A stretch of DNA of 64,000 nucleotides from RHKX01 sp963820055 (GTDB taxonomy: Bacteria; Actinomycetota; Thermoleophilia; Solirubrobacterales; 70-9). The notes under the pieces were generated by a model, which worked only from the letters and a program-made list of their open reading frames with translations, was not told the origin of the DNA and ran no database searches. This document shows positions 52,898 to 60,431 of this stretch, one piece after another (the stretch's first letter is position 1; the number at the start of each line of letters is the position of its first letter). A program made the position numbers and the translations under genes. The DNA is taken from NCBI GenBank assembly GCA_963820055.1, contig CAWFYJ010000003.1, positions 62,001-126,000 on the forward strand, in the 5' to 3' direction.

Positions 52898-53842
52898 TCA
52901 TGGGATCCCATGCCGGAGCAGAGTCGAAATCTGCGCAAAGACGCGCGCTTCATCGTCGCGAAGCCGGTCGTCTGTCACCCGCAGCACCTCGATGCCCCGC
53001 ACCTTCAGATCCGCGTCCCGTGCAAGGTCCCGCTGCCGTTGCGGCCAGGAGCGGTGGTACGTGACGGTGTCGATCTCGACCACGAGGCTCGCCTCCGGCC
53101 AGTGGAAGTCGACCTCGTAGCCGTGCAGCCGCACGTTGACCAGCGGCTCCGGTAGGCCGTGGGCGATGCAGAGCCGGAGGAACAGCGTCTCCGGGGGCGA
53201 CTTGGTTCGGTGAGCGGCACCACGCTGTTCGAGGGCGAGGCGGCGCAGGGCGCCGGTGCCCCGCCGGCCGGGTGACGCGTCGCAGAGGGCGACGAGGCCG
53301 GGGACGTCGAGCAGACGCTTGCGATCCGCGGCCTCGACGGCGAAGCGGAGCCGCTCGGACGGCAGCACGGACGCGAGGTCTAGGAGGGTGCGATGAGCGC
53401 TGGTCACCGGAATGCCGTCGTGCTCGGTCCGGTGGTCGGCGGGCAGGTTGCGGGTGCGGTGGATGACGATGCCGGGACGGGCGCGGGAGCCGCCGTCGGC
53501 GACGACGATGTGCACCGCTGCGACGAAACGATCGATCAACTCCCAGAGCAGACCGGCGGTGAAATGGCTGAGATGTGCGCCCTCACCGCCGGCGAGGACG
53601 GCGGCCATCCAGCGGCCCCGCGTCGTGAGGGAAGGATGGCCGACGGCATAGACGCCGAGGTGGACCGGATGCAGGCGACCGGCGGTGATCATCCGGCCGG
53701 CGAAGTTGGTGTCGACACCCAGCGCCAGAATCTGCGCGCGTGAAACGACTCCGTGCTGCCGCGCGGCGATTCGCGCCAACACCCGCCCCGGTGGTGCGGA
53801 TCCAGCAGCCATGTACTGGATGATGTCCGCCACCGCGATCAT
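52898..53842 (-). CDS. AbiEi-antitoxin-like/DUF559 endonuclease-fold protein
   Basis: About 314 residues. The N-terminal part has a winged-helix region as in AbiEi-type proteins (ARIAARQHGVVSRAQILALG, then RLHPVHLGVYAVGHPSLTT). The C-terminal part is Vsr-like (DUF559): LPEPLVNVRLHGYEVDFHW, LVVEIDTVTYHRSWPQRQRD and KVRGIEVLRVTDDRL, with the Asp and Glu-x-Asp expected of a PD-(D/E)XK nuclease. Such proteins are widespread in actinobacteria and their role is unknown. Start taken at ATG 53842, although starts up to 53878 are possible. No AbiEii-type toxin gene is adjacent. Confidence 0.82.
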   Translation of the reverse strand: MIAVADIIQYMAAGSAPPGRVLARIAARQHGVVSRAQILALGVDTNFAGRMITAGRLHPVHLGVYAVGHPSLTTRGRWMAAVLAGGEGAHLSHFTAGLLWELIDRFVAAVHIVVADGGSRARPGIVIHRTRNLPADHRTEHDGIPVTSAHRTLLDLASVLPSERLRFAVEAADRKRLLDVPGLVALCDASPGRRGTGALRRLALEQRGAAHRTKSPPETLFLRLCIAHGLPEPLVNVRLHGYEVDFHWPEASLVVEIDTVTYHRSWPQRQRDLARDADLKVRGIEVLRVTDDRLRDDEARVFAQISTLLRHGIP

Positions 53843-53926
53843 GCGGCGGAGGTTGGCCCGGCATCGCGCGCTGAACAAGGCGCGAAAGTGGCCATTCAGC
53901 GCCCAAATAGCGCCGAGGGCGCCGGG

Positions 53927-54157
53927 TCAGTCGAGGATGTCGACGACGACCCGGCGGTCGTCGCGGGCGCCGGCGGCGCGGGCGACGGTGCGGATCGCGT
54001 TGGCGATGCGGCCGCCGCGGCCGATCACGCGGCCGAGGTCGTCCTCGGCGACGGAGACCTCGAGGACGAGGTCGCCGTCCTCTTCGAACTCCTCCACTTC
54101 GACCTTGTCCGGCTGCTCGACGAGAGCGCGGACGAGAAACTCGACGAGCTCACGCAC
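53927..54157 (-). CDS. khpA: KH-domain RNA-binding protein KhpA
   Basis: 76 residues with a single KH domain. The RNA-binding loop is DDLGRVIGRGGRIANAIR. It sits between rpsP and (normally) rimM, as in most bacteria with this cluster. KhpA usually pairs with KhpB/Jag and affects translation and cell division. GTG start, 12 bp after rpsP. Confidence 0.95.
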   Translation of the reverse strand: MRELVEFLVRALVEQPDKVEVEEFEEDGDLVLEVSVAEDDLGRVIGRGGRIANAIRTVARAAGARDDRRVVVDILD

Positions 54158-54169
54158 AGCGAAGGCCGA

Positions 54170-54427
54170 TCAGGTGCCGGCGGGGCCGTCGACGCCCTGA
54201 GTGCGCAGCAGCTTGGCGACGGTCGGCGACGGCTGGGCGCCGTGGTCGAGCCAATGCTGCGCCCGCTCGGTGTCGATCGTCACCTGCGAGGGCTCGGTCT
54301 GCGGGTTGTAGCTACCGATCGTTTCGATCGTGCGGCCGTCGCGCGGGGAGCGCTTGTCGGCCACGACGATGCGCCAGATCGGGTTCTTCGAGGAGCCCGC
54401 TCGTCTGAGTCTGATTCGTACTGCCAT
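54170..54427 (-). CDS. rpsP: 30S ribosomal protein S16
   Basis: 85 residues. MAVRIRLRRAGSSKNPIWRI and VVADKRSPRDGRTIETIGSY are diagnostic of S16. It lies 39 bp downstream of ffh and 12 bp before khpA in the standard order. Confidence 0.98.
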   Translation of the reverse strand: MAVRIRLRRAGSSKNPIWRIVVADKRSPRDGRTIETIGSYNPQTEPSQVTIDTERAQHWLDHGAQPSPTVAKLLRTQGVDGPAGT

Positions 54428-54466
54428 CTTGCGGCGGCGCAGGTTACAGACCGAGGGGGTCGGCCG

Positions 54467-55819
54467 TCATCGACGTCTCGCGCCGAGCTGTCCGCGGATC
54501 ATCGATTCCGGGCTCAGCGTCTTGCCGGAGGCCAGCTGCTTCATCATCTTCCGCATCTGATCGAACTGCTTGGTCAGCTGTTTGACGGCTTGGACATTGG
54601 TCCCCGAGCCGGCTGCGATCCGGCGCCGGCGGGAACCGCGGATGACGTCGGGGTTTGCCCGCTCCTCGGCTGTCATCGAGAGGATCATCGCCTCGAGGCG
54701 GTCGAGCTCACGGTCATCGAGGTTGGCGTTACGGAGCTCCTTCATCGCCTTGCCCATGCCGGGCATCATCCCGAGGACGCTCGTCAGCGGGCCCATCTTG
54801 CGGATCTGCTTGAGCTGCTTGAGGAAGTCGTCGAGGGTGAACTGGTCCTGGCGCATCTTGCGCTCCAGCTCCTCCGCCTCGGTGGCGTCCATGTCCTTCT
54901 CGGCCTTCTCGATCAGCGACAGGACGTCGCCCATGCCGAGGATGCGCTGCGCCATCCGGTCGGGGTGGAAGCGCTCGAGCTGCTCGAGCTTCTCGCCGGT
55001 CGACGCATAGAGGATCGGCTTGCCGGTGACGGCCTTGACGCTCAGCGCGGCGCCGCCGCGGGCGTCGCCGTCGAGCTTGCTCATCAGCACGCCGTCGAAT
55101 TCTGTGGCGTCGGCGAACTGCTCGGCGACGTTGACCGCGTCCTGGCCGGTCATCGCGTCGACGACGAGGAGGACGTCGTGGGGGCGCGTCCGCTTCTTGA
55201 TCTCGGCGAGCTGCGCCATCAGCTCCTCGTCGATGTGGAGGCGGCCGGCGGTGTCGATGATCAGGACGTCGAGGCCTTCCGAGCGCGCCTGGCCGAGTGC
55301 CCACTCGGCGATGTCGACCGGGTCGCGGTCGGTGCCCTGCGAGTAGACGGTCGCGCCGGCCTGCTGTCCGAGGCGGGTCAGCTGCTCGACGGCGGCTGGG
55401 CGCTGCGTGTCGCAGGCGGCGACGCCGACGGTCTTGTCCTGGCCACGGAGGTGCTTGGCGAGCTTCGCGGTCGCCGTCGTCTTGCCCGAGCCCTGGAGGC
55501 CGGCCATCAGGATCACGGTCGGCGGCTTCGAGGCGAAGACGAGCTCGCGGCCGGAGCCGCCCATCAGCTCGGCGAGCTGCTCGTTGACGACCTTGACGAC
55601 CATCTGGCCGGGATCGAGGCTCTCGAGGACGCCCGCCCCGATCGCCTTCTCGCGGACGTCGGCGACGAACTGCTTGGTGACCTTGAAGTTGACGTCGGCC
55701 TCGAGGAGCGCGAGGCGAATCTCGCGCATCGCCTTGTCGACATCGGCTTCGGTCAGCTTCCCGCGCGAGCGCAGGTCCGACAGCGTGCCCTGGAGCCGAT
55801 CTGAGAGCTGATCAAACAT
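54467..55819 (-). CDS. ffh: Signal recognition particle protein Ffh
   Basis: SRP54 GTPase that recognises signal sequences with SRP RNA. 450 residues. N domain: MFDQLSDRLQGTLSDLR. G domain: MAGLQGSGKTTATAKLAKHL, DTQRPAAVEQLTRLG, LIIDTAGRLHIDEELM and SKLDGDARGGAALSV. The C-terminal M domain is Met-rich (LGMMPGMGKAMKELRNA, FDQMRKMMKQLASG). The start codon abuts one arm of an inverted-repeat element. SRP RNA was not found in the window. Confidence 0.98.
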   Translation of the reverse strand: MFDQLSDRLQGTLSDLRSRGKLTEADVDKAMREIRLALLEADVNFKVTKQFVADVREKAIGAGVLESLDPGQMVVKVVNEQLAELMGGSGRELVFASKPPTVILMAGLQGSGKTTATAKLAKHLRGQDKTVGVAACDTQRPAAVEQLTRLGQQAGATVYSQGTDRDPVDIAEWALGQARSEGLDVLIIDTAGRLHIDEELMAQLAEIKKRTRPHDVLLVVDAMTGQDAVNVAEQFADATEFDGVLMSKLDGDARGGAALSVKAVTGKPILYASTGEKLEQLERFHPDRMAQRILGMGDVLSLIEKAEKDMDATEAEELERKMRQDQFTLDDFLKQLKQIRKMGPLTSVLGMMPGMGKAMKELRNANLDDRELDRLEAMILSMTAEERANPDVIRGSRRRRIAAGSGTNVQAVKQLTKQFDQMRKMMKQLASGKTLSPESMIRGQLGARRR

Positions 55820-55820
55820 C

Positions 55821-55953
55821 TAGATAACCCCGGCGGAATGCTCCGCTGACGCGTCCGCTTCCGCCGGACCGTTGGGTGCTACTTGACGGGAAATCATGAA
55901 CGTTGTGGAGGCTACCCGTCGGTTGATGCCGGGCGATTCCTCGGAGTTATCTA
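55821..55953. repeat. 133-bp element bounded by 12-bp inverted repeats, between ftsY and ffh
   Basis: TAGATAACCCCG (55821-55832) and CGGAGTTATCTA (55942-55953) are inverted copies with one mismatch. They fill the gap exactly from the ffh start to the ftsY stop, whose TAG lies in the repeat. Inside the left end GCGGA-atgc-TCCGC makes a hairpin. The sequence TAGATAACTCCG occurs again at 62841-62852, followed by a hairpin with different bases (CGGAG-agatc-CTCCG). GACGGGAAATCATGAACGTT here resembles GACGGGAAGACATGTGTGTT of the 78-bp array. Confidence 0.6.
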
Positions 55954-56955
55954 CTCACCCACGAGGGCCGAGCTGAACTCCATCGCGTCGAACGGGCGGA
56001 GGTCCTCGATGCCCTCCCCCACGCCGATCAGCTTGACCGGGATGCCGAGCTCGCCGGCGATCGCGAGCGCGATGCCGCCCTTGGCGGTGCCGTCGAGCTT
56101 CGTCAGGGCGACGCCGGTCACGTCCACCGCCTCGCTGAAGACCTGCGCCTGGCGGAGGCCGTTCTGGCCGGTGGTCGAGTCGACGACGATCAGGGTCTCC
56201 GAGGGGGCGCGGCCGATCCGCTTGTCGATGACGCGGCGGACCTTGGCGAGCTCCTCCATCAGGTCGGTGCGGTTGTGGAGGCGGCCGGCGGTGTCGATCA
56301 GGACGACGTCGCTGCCGCGCGCTTCGGCGGCGGCGATCGCGTCGAAGACGACGGCGCCGGCGTCCTGGCCGGTCTCGGCCTTGACGATGTCGCAGCCGGC
56401 CCGCTCCGCCCAGGTGCCGAGCTGCTCGACGGCGGCGGCGCGGTAGGTGTCGGCGGCGGCGAGCATCACCGAGAGGCCGGCCTCGCGCTGCAGGTGCCAG
56501 GCGAGCTTGCCGACGGTCGTCGTCTTGCCGGTCCCGTTGACGCCGACGACGAGGACGACGGCCGGGCGCGGGCGCAGGTCGATCCGGCCGCTGCCGACCT
56601 CGGCGAGCTCGGCGAGGAGCTCGACCAGACGAGCGCGGGCGGCCTCGCCGCCTTCGACCTTGCCGGAGGCGACCTCGGCCTCGAGGCGGCCGACGACGTC
56701 GGCGGTGGTGCGGGCGCCCACGTCGGCCATTATCAGCGCCTCCTCGAGCTGCTCCCACGCCGCGGTGTCGAGGGTCTCGAAGAGCGAGGAGCTGAGCTCG
56801 GCGCCGAGCGCCTGGCGGCTCGTGGTGAGGCTCTCGCGGAGCCGCTTGAAGATGCCGCGGCGTTCCTTGCCCTCGCCGTCATCGGCGCTGGAGGCGTCCG
56901 GGGCGACCGTTTCGCGGTCGCCGACGTCGAGTAGCTCTGCCCAGGTGGTCGGCAC
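55951..56955 (-). CDS. ftsY: Signal recognition particle receptor FtsY
   Basis: SRP receptor GTPase, 334 residues. A short acidic A region precedes the N domain (IFKRLRESLTTSRQALG). The G domain has LVVGVNGTGKTTTVGKLA, AADTYRAAAVEQLGTW, LIDTAGRLHNRTDLMEEL, DSTTGQNGLRQAQVF and LTKLDGTAKGGIALAI. The A region is much shorter than in E. coli, as is common in actinobacteria. GTG start. The smc stop lies 12 bp upstream. Confidence 0.98.
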   Translation of the reverse strand: MPTTWAELLDVGDRETVAPDASSADDGEGKERRGIFKRLRESLTTSRQALGAELSSSLFETLDTAAWEQLEEALIMADVGARTTADVVGRLEAEVASGKVEGGEAARARLVELLAELAEVGSGRIDLRPRPAVVLVVGVNGTGKTTTVGKLAWHLQREAGLSVMLAAADTYRAAAVEQLGTWAERAGCDIVKAETGQDAGAVVFDAIAAAEARGSDVVLIDTAGRLHNRTDLMEELAKVRRVIDKRIGRAPSETLIVVDSTTGQNGLRQAQVFSEAVDVTGVALTKLDGTAKGGIALAIAGELGIPVKLIGVGEGIEDLRPFDAMEFSSALVGE

Positions 56956-56966
56956 GGACCGGCAGC

Positions 56967-59348
56967 CTACGCTGCGCGGGCGTCCGGCTCCGGCTCGGCC
57001 TCGGTGAGCTTCGGCTCGCGAGGCAGGCGGCGCGAGATCACCTTCGTGGCGCCGTCCTTCATGCTGACCCCGTAGAGGACGTCGGCCGCGTCCATCGTCC
57101 GCTTCTGGTGGGTGACGATCACGAACTGGGCGCGATCGGAGAAGCGGCGGACGAGCTGCAGGAAGCGATCGATGTTGGCGTCGTCGAGCGCCGCCTCGAC
57201 CTCGTCGAGGATGTAGAAGGGCGACGGCCGCGCGAGAAAGACGCTGAACACGAAGGCGAGCGCGACGAGCGACTTCTCGCCGCCGGAGAGCAGCGACAGC
57301 CGCCGCGTCGCCTTGCCTGCCGGCGTCACCTCGATCTCGACCCCGGCGGTCTCGGCGGGATCGCGATCGCCGTCCTCGTCCTCGTCATCTGACTCGGCCA
57401 CGCTCGCCTCGCCGTCGGCCGCATCCGGCTCGCCGCCGCCGACCGTCGCGGGGTCGGCGCCGCCGAGGACGCGCTCCGGCTTCTGGGCCTCGACCATCCG
57501 CAGACGGCCGCTGCCGCCCGGGAACATGTGCTCGATCAGCTCGCTGAAGTTCTCTCCGGCGGCCTTGAAGGTCTCCTCGAATGCCGCGGTGATCTCGCGG
57601 TCGGTCTGGCGGATCAGTTTCGCGAGTTCGTCAAGAGCCTGTTCGAGGTCCTCGCGCTGGGCCTCGAGTTCAGCGACGTGCTGCTTGGCGGTCTCGTACT
57701 CGCCCTCGGCGAGCGGGTTGACGGGACCGAGCTGCTCGCGGCGCCGGATCAGGCGCTCGATCGCGGCCTCGGCGGCGCTGCGCTCCTCGTCCCCGAGGGA
57801 CTCGGGCTTCGGGGCGGGGTCGAGCTCGAGCTTGGCGACGATCCGGTCCCACTCGGCTGCGGCCTCCTCGCGGCGGTCGCGAAGGCTCGCGGCCCGGACC
57901 TCGGCCTCGGTGACGCGTTCGCCGACGAGCCGGAGCTCGCCGTGGAGCTCGGCTTCGGCACGCGAGCACTCGCGGAGCTCGAGCGCGAGCTCGTCGCCCG
58001 CCTGGGCGCCGACGACGCGCTCCTCGACGGCGGCGGCGCGGGTCCCGACGGCGTCGCGCGCGGCGGCGAGCGCCGCACATAGCGATGCGAGGGCCTCGGC
58101 GAGCTCGGCCTCGGTCTCGACGCGCTGCTCGAGCGAATCCTGGCGGCGGTGCCCAAGCATGTCCTCGGCCCGGCGGGCGGAGCGGGCGGCGCGTTCGGAG
58201 CCGGTGCGGACGCGGGCGAGCGCCTCGAGGCGCGACTCGACGTCGGCGGCGTCCACGGCGGCGGTGATGCCCTCCCCCGCCTCACCGAGGGCGGTCCGGA
58301 CGGCCTCGAGCTCGCGGGCAAGTGCTGCTTCGGCGTCGCGCTCGGTCGCCCGCAGCTCGGCCGCCAGCGCGCCGAGGGCGGCGCGGCGACGCTCGACGGC
58401 GGCGCGGAGCTCGGCCTCGCGGCCGGCCAGCGCTTCGGTCCGGGCGCCGAGGCGCTCGTGGGCGGCGCGGAGAGCCGTCAGCTCGCCCCAGACCGCGGTG
58501 CGCTCGCGGTCGCGCTCGGCGAGGCGGGTCTCGACGGCGCTGCGGCGCTCATTGGCCGCGCCGAGCTTCGCTTCGATCGCCTCGCGCTGGGACCGGGCCT
58601 CCTTGGCGGCGGCCTCAGCCGTGGCGAGGTCTCCGCCGCCGGCGGAGAGACGGTCGCCGAGCAGGCGCAGATGGATCTCCTGGGACTGGCGCTCGAGGCG
58701 GGCGTGCGTCTCGGCCGCGTTCGCCTGCTGGCGCAGCGGCCGCAGGCGGGAGCGGGCCTCGCGCTCGACGTCGAGCGCGCGGTCGAGGTTCGAGCGGGTC
58801 CGCTCCAGCTTCAGCTGGGCGCGGCGCCGGCGCTTGCGGTGCTTGCCGAGCCCGGCGGCCTCCTCGATCAGCAGCCGGCGCTCGCGCGGCTTCGAGAGGA
58901 CGATCGCCTCGACCTTGCCCTGACCGATCACCGAATGCATCTCGCGGCCGAGGCTGGCGTCGGAGAGCGCCTCGGTCACGTCGGAGAGGCGGCAGCGGGC
59001 GCCGTTCAGCCGGTAGCCGCCGTCGCCGTTGCGGTCGAGGCGGCGGGAGACGGAGATCTCGGAGAACTCGGACCCCGCGGCGCCGTCGGAGTTGTCGATG
59101 ACGACCTCGACCTCGGCGGCGCTGCGGGCCGACCGATCGCGGCCGCCGGCGAAGATCACGTCCTGCATCGACTGGCCGCGGACCGCGAGCGGACTCTGCT
59201 CGCCGAGCGCCCAGAGGACGCCGTCAGTGATGTTCGACTTGCCGCATCCATTCGGCCCGACGATGACGCTCACGCCCGGAGAGAACTCCAGGTGGGTGCG
59301 CTCGGGGAAGGACTTGAAGCCCTTCAGGGTTATCGACTTCAGATGCAT
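56967..59348 (-). CDS. smc: SMC-type chromosome segregation ATPase lacking a recognisable hinge
   Basis: Both ATPase head halves are complete. Walker A is VIVGPNGCGKSNITDGVLWA near residue 30 and MHSVIGQGKVEAIVLSKPRE lies near 140. At the C-terminal end are EQLGPVNPLAEGEYE, the LSGGEKSLVALAF signature near 687, and Walker B FYILDEVEAALDDANIDRF near 712. The protein has 793 residues, while bacterial SMC is about 1,150-1,200. The roughly 370 residues between the heads are coiled coil only, with no globular hinge and no zinc hook. An acidic insert of about 45 residues (near 620-665) precedes the signature. The position between rnc and ftsY is the classic place of smc. The frame is unbroken. Confidence 0.92.
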   Translation of the reverse strand: MHLKSITLKGFKSFPERTHLEFSPGVSVIVGPNGCGKSNITDGVLWALGEQSPLAVRGQSMQDVIFAGGRDRSARSAAEVEVVIDNSDGAAGSEFSEISVSRRLDRNGDGGYRLNGARCRLSDVTEALSDASLGREMHSVIGQGKVEAIVLSKPRERRLLIEEAAGLGKHRKRRRRAQLKLERTRSNLDRALDVEREARSRLRPLRQQANAAETHARLERQSQEIHLRLLGDRLSAGGGDLATAEAAAKEARSQREAIEAKLGAANERRSAVETRLAERDRERTAVWGELTALRAAHERLGARTEALAGREAELRAAVERRRAALGALAAELRATERDAEAALARELEAVRTALGEAGEGITAAVDAADVESRLEALARVRTGSERAARSARRAEDMLGHRRQDSLEQRVETEAELAEALASLCAALAAARDAVGTRAAAVEERVVGAQAGDELALELRECSRAEAELHGELRLVGERVTEAEVRAASLRDRREEAAAEWDRIVAKLELDPAPKPESLGDEERSAAEAAIERLIRRREQLGPVNPLAEGEYETAKQHVAELEAQREDLEQALDELAKLIRQTDREITAAFEETFKAAGENFSELIEHMFPGGSGRLRMVEAQKPERVLGGADPATVGGGEPDAADGEASVAESDDEDEDGDRDPAETAGVEIEVTPAGKATRRLSLLSGGEKSLVALAFVFSVFLARPSPFYILDEVEAALDDANIDRFLQLVRRFSDRAQFVIVTHQKRTMDAADVLYGVSMKDGATKVISRRLPREPKLTEAEPEPDARAA

Positions 59349-59418
59349 TCTCTCCGGCCCTCGATGGAAGCCTGCTGGCTCGACCGGACGGGATCGTGCC
59401 GAGCCGAAAAGTCCCTGC

Positions 59419-60144
59419 TCAATCCGCTGCTTCCTCCAGCGCCTCGGCCGCTGCGGCCTGTTCGGCGGCCTTCTTGCTCGACCCGGTTCCGGTCCCGAGG
59501 ATCTCGTCTCCGACCCTCGCCTCGACCTGGAATGTCTTGTCGTGAGGCGGCCCGGACTCCTCGATCACCTCGTAGCGGACGCGGCTGCCGCGCCGTGCGA
59601 GGCGCTCCTGGAGCGCCGACTTGAAGTCGAGGAGGGTCCCTGAGGCGAGATCGACCTGCGGGGCGAATGCCGCGAGCAGTGCCGCGGACGTGCGCTCGAG
59701 CCCGAACTGCATGTAACAGGCGCCGATGAGCGACTCGACGATCGAGGCCATCGCCCGCTCGCTGCCGACGAGCTCGGCCGGGGCGAGGCCGCCTTCGAAG
59801 TCGGTCGGGTAGGCCTGTTCGAGCATCTCCGGCACGCCGAGTTCGATTGCGATCTCCGCGCAGGCACGGCCGCTGACGGCCTGGCCGTGGATCTTCGTCA
59901 GGCGGCCGATGTCGGAGCGCGGGAAGCGGGTGAAGAGGTGCTCGGCGACGGCGAGGCCGAGGACGCTGTCGCCGAGGAAGGCGAGCCGGCCCCAGGAGCG
60001 GACGCGGCGCTCGGTCCAGGACGAGTGGGTCAGCGCCTGGAGGCGAAGGTCGGGCTCGAGGGCGGCGACCAGGTCGAGAAGGGGAGCGACCGCGCTCCCC
60101 TCGGGGATCTCATCGCGCGGATCGACCGTGTCGGGGTCAGGCAC
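59419..60144 (-). CDS. rnc: Ribonuclease III with altered metal-binding residues
   Basis: Double-strand-specific RNase, 241 residues. The nuclease domain is followed by a dsRNA-binding domain (DFKSALQERLARRGSRVRYE through GTGSSKKAAEQAAAAEALEE). The signature normally written NERLEFLGD is WGRLAFLGDSVLG here, so two Glu are replaced while the Asp stays. The second site normally LADTVEALIG is MASIVESLIG, so the Asp is Ser while the Glu stays. Thus two of the four metal ligands are changed. GTG at 60144 overlaps acpP by 8 bp. Confidence 0.93.
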   Translation of the reverse strand: MPDPDTVDPRDEIPEGSAVAPLLDLVAALEPDLRLQALTHSSWTERRVRSWGRLAFLGDSVLGLAVAEHLFTRFPRSDIGRLTKIHGQAVSGRACAEIAIELGVPEMLEQAYPTDFEGGLAPAELVGSERAMASIVESLIGACYMQFGLERTSAALLAAFAPQVDLASGTLLDFKSALQERLARRGSRVRYEVIEESGPPHDKTFQVEARVGDEILGTGTGSSKKAAEQAAAAEALEEAAD

Positions 60145-60415
60145 CGGGGAGTCGCTCGAATACGAAGTCGACGGCGGCACCGACGGTCTCGATCTTCGCC
60201 GCCTCGTCCTCGCTCATCGCGATCCCATAGGTGTCCTCGAGCTCCATGACGAGCTCGTAGAGGTCGAGCGAGTCGGCGTCGAGGTCGTCGCGGAAGCGGG
60301 TGGCGTCGGTGATCTCCGCGGCCGGGACCTCGAGCTCAGCGGTGAGGTGATTGCGGACCATCGCGAAGATCGCGTCGCGATCGGTCTTGGCCGTCTCTTC
60401 TCCGGTGGTGCTCAT
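60137..60415 (-). CDS. acpP: Acyl carrier protein
   Basis: 92 residues. The phosphopantetheine Ser is in RDDLDADSLDLYELVMELED, giving DSL as usual. It carries acyl chains in fatty acid synthesis and is encoded between plsX and rnc as in many bacteria. ATG at 60415. Extending upstream to 60454 would add residues of unlikely composition. Confidence 0.96.
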   Translation of the reverse strand: MSTTGEETAKTDRDAIFAMVRNHLTAELEVPAAEITDATRFRDDLDADSLDLYELVMELEDTYGIAMSEDEAAKIETVGAAVDFVFERLPGA

Positions 60416-60431
60416 CGCTTGCCTTTGTGTA

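Noticed and set aside
52898..53842. AbiE toxin-antitoxin system.
   Set aside because: No AbiEii-type nucleotidyltransferase gene is adjacent. The neighbours are trmD and khpA.
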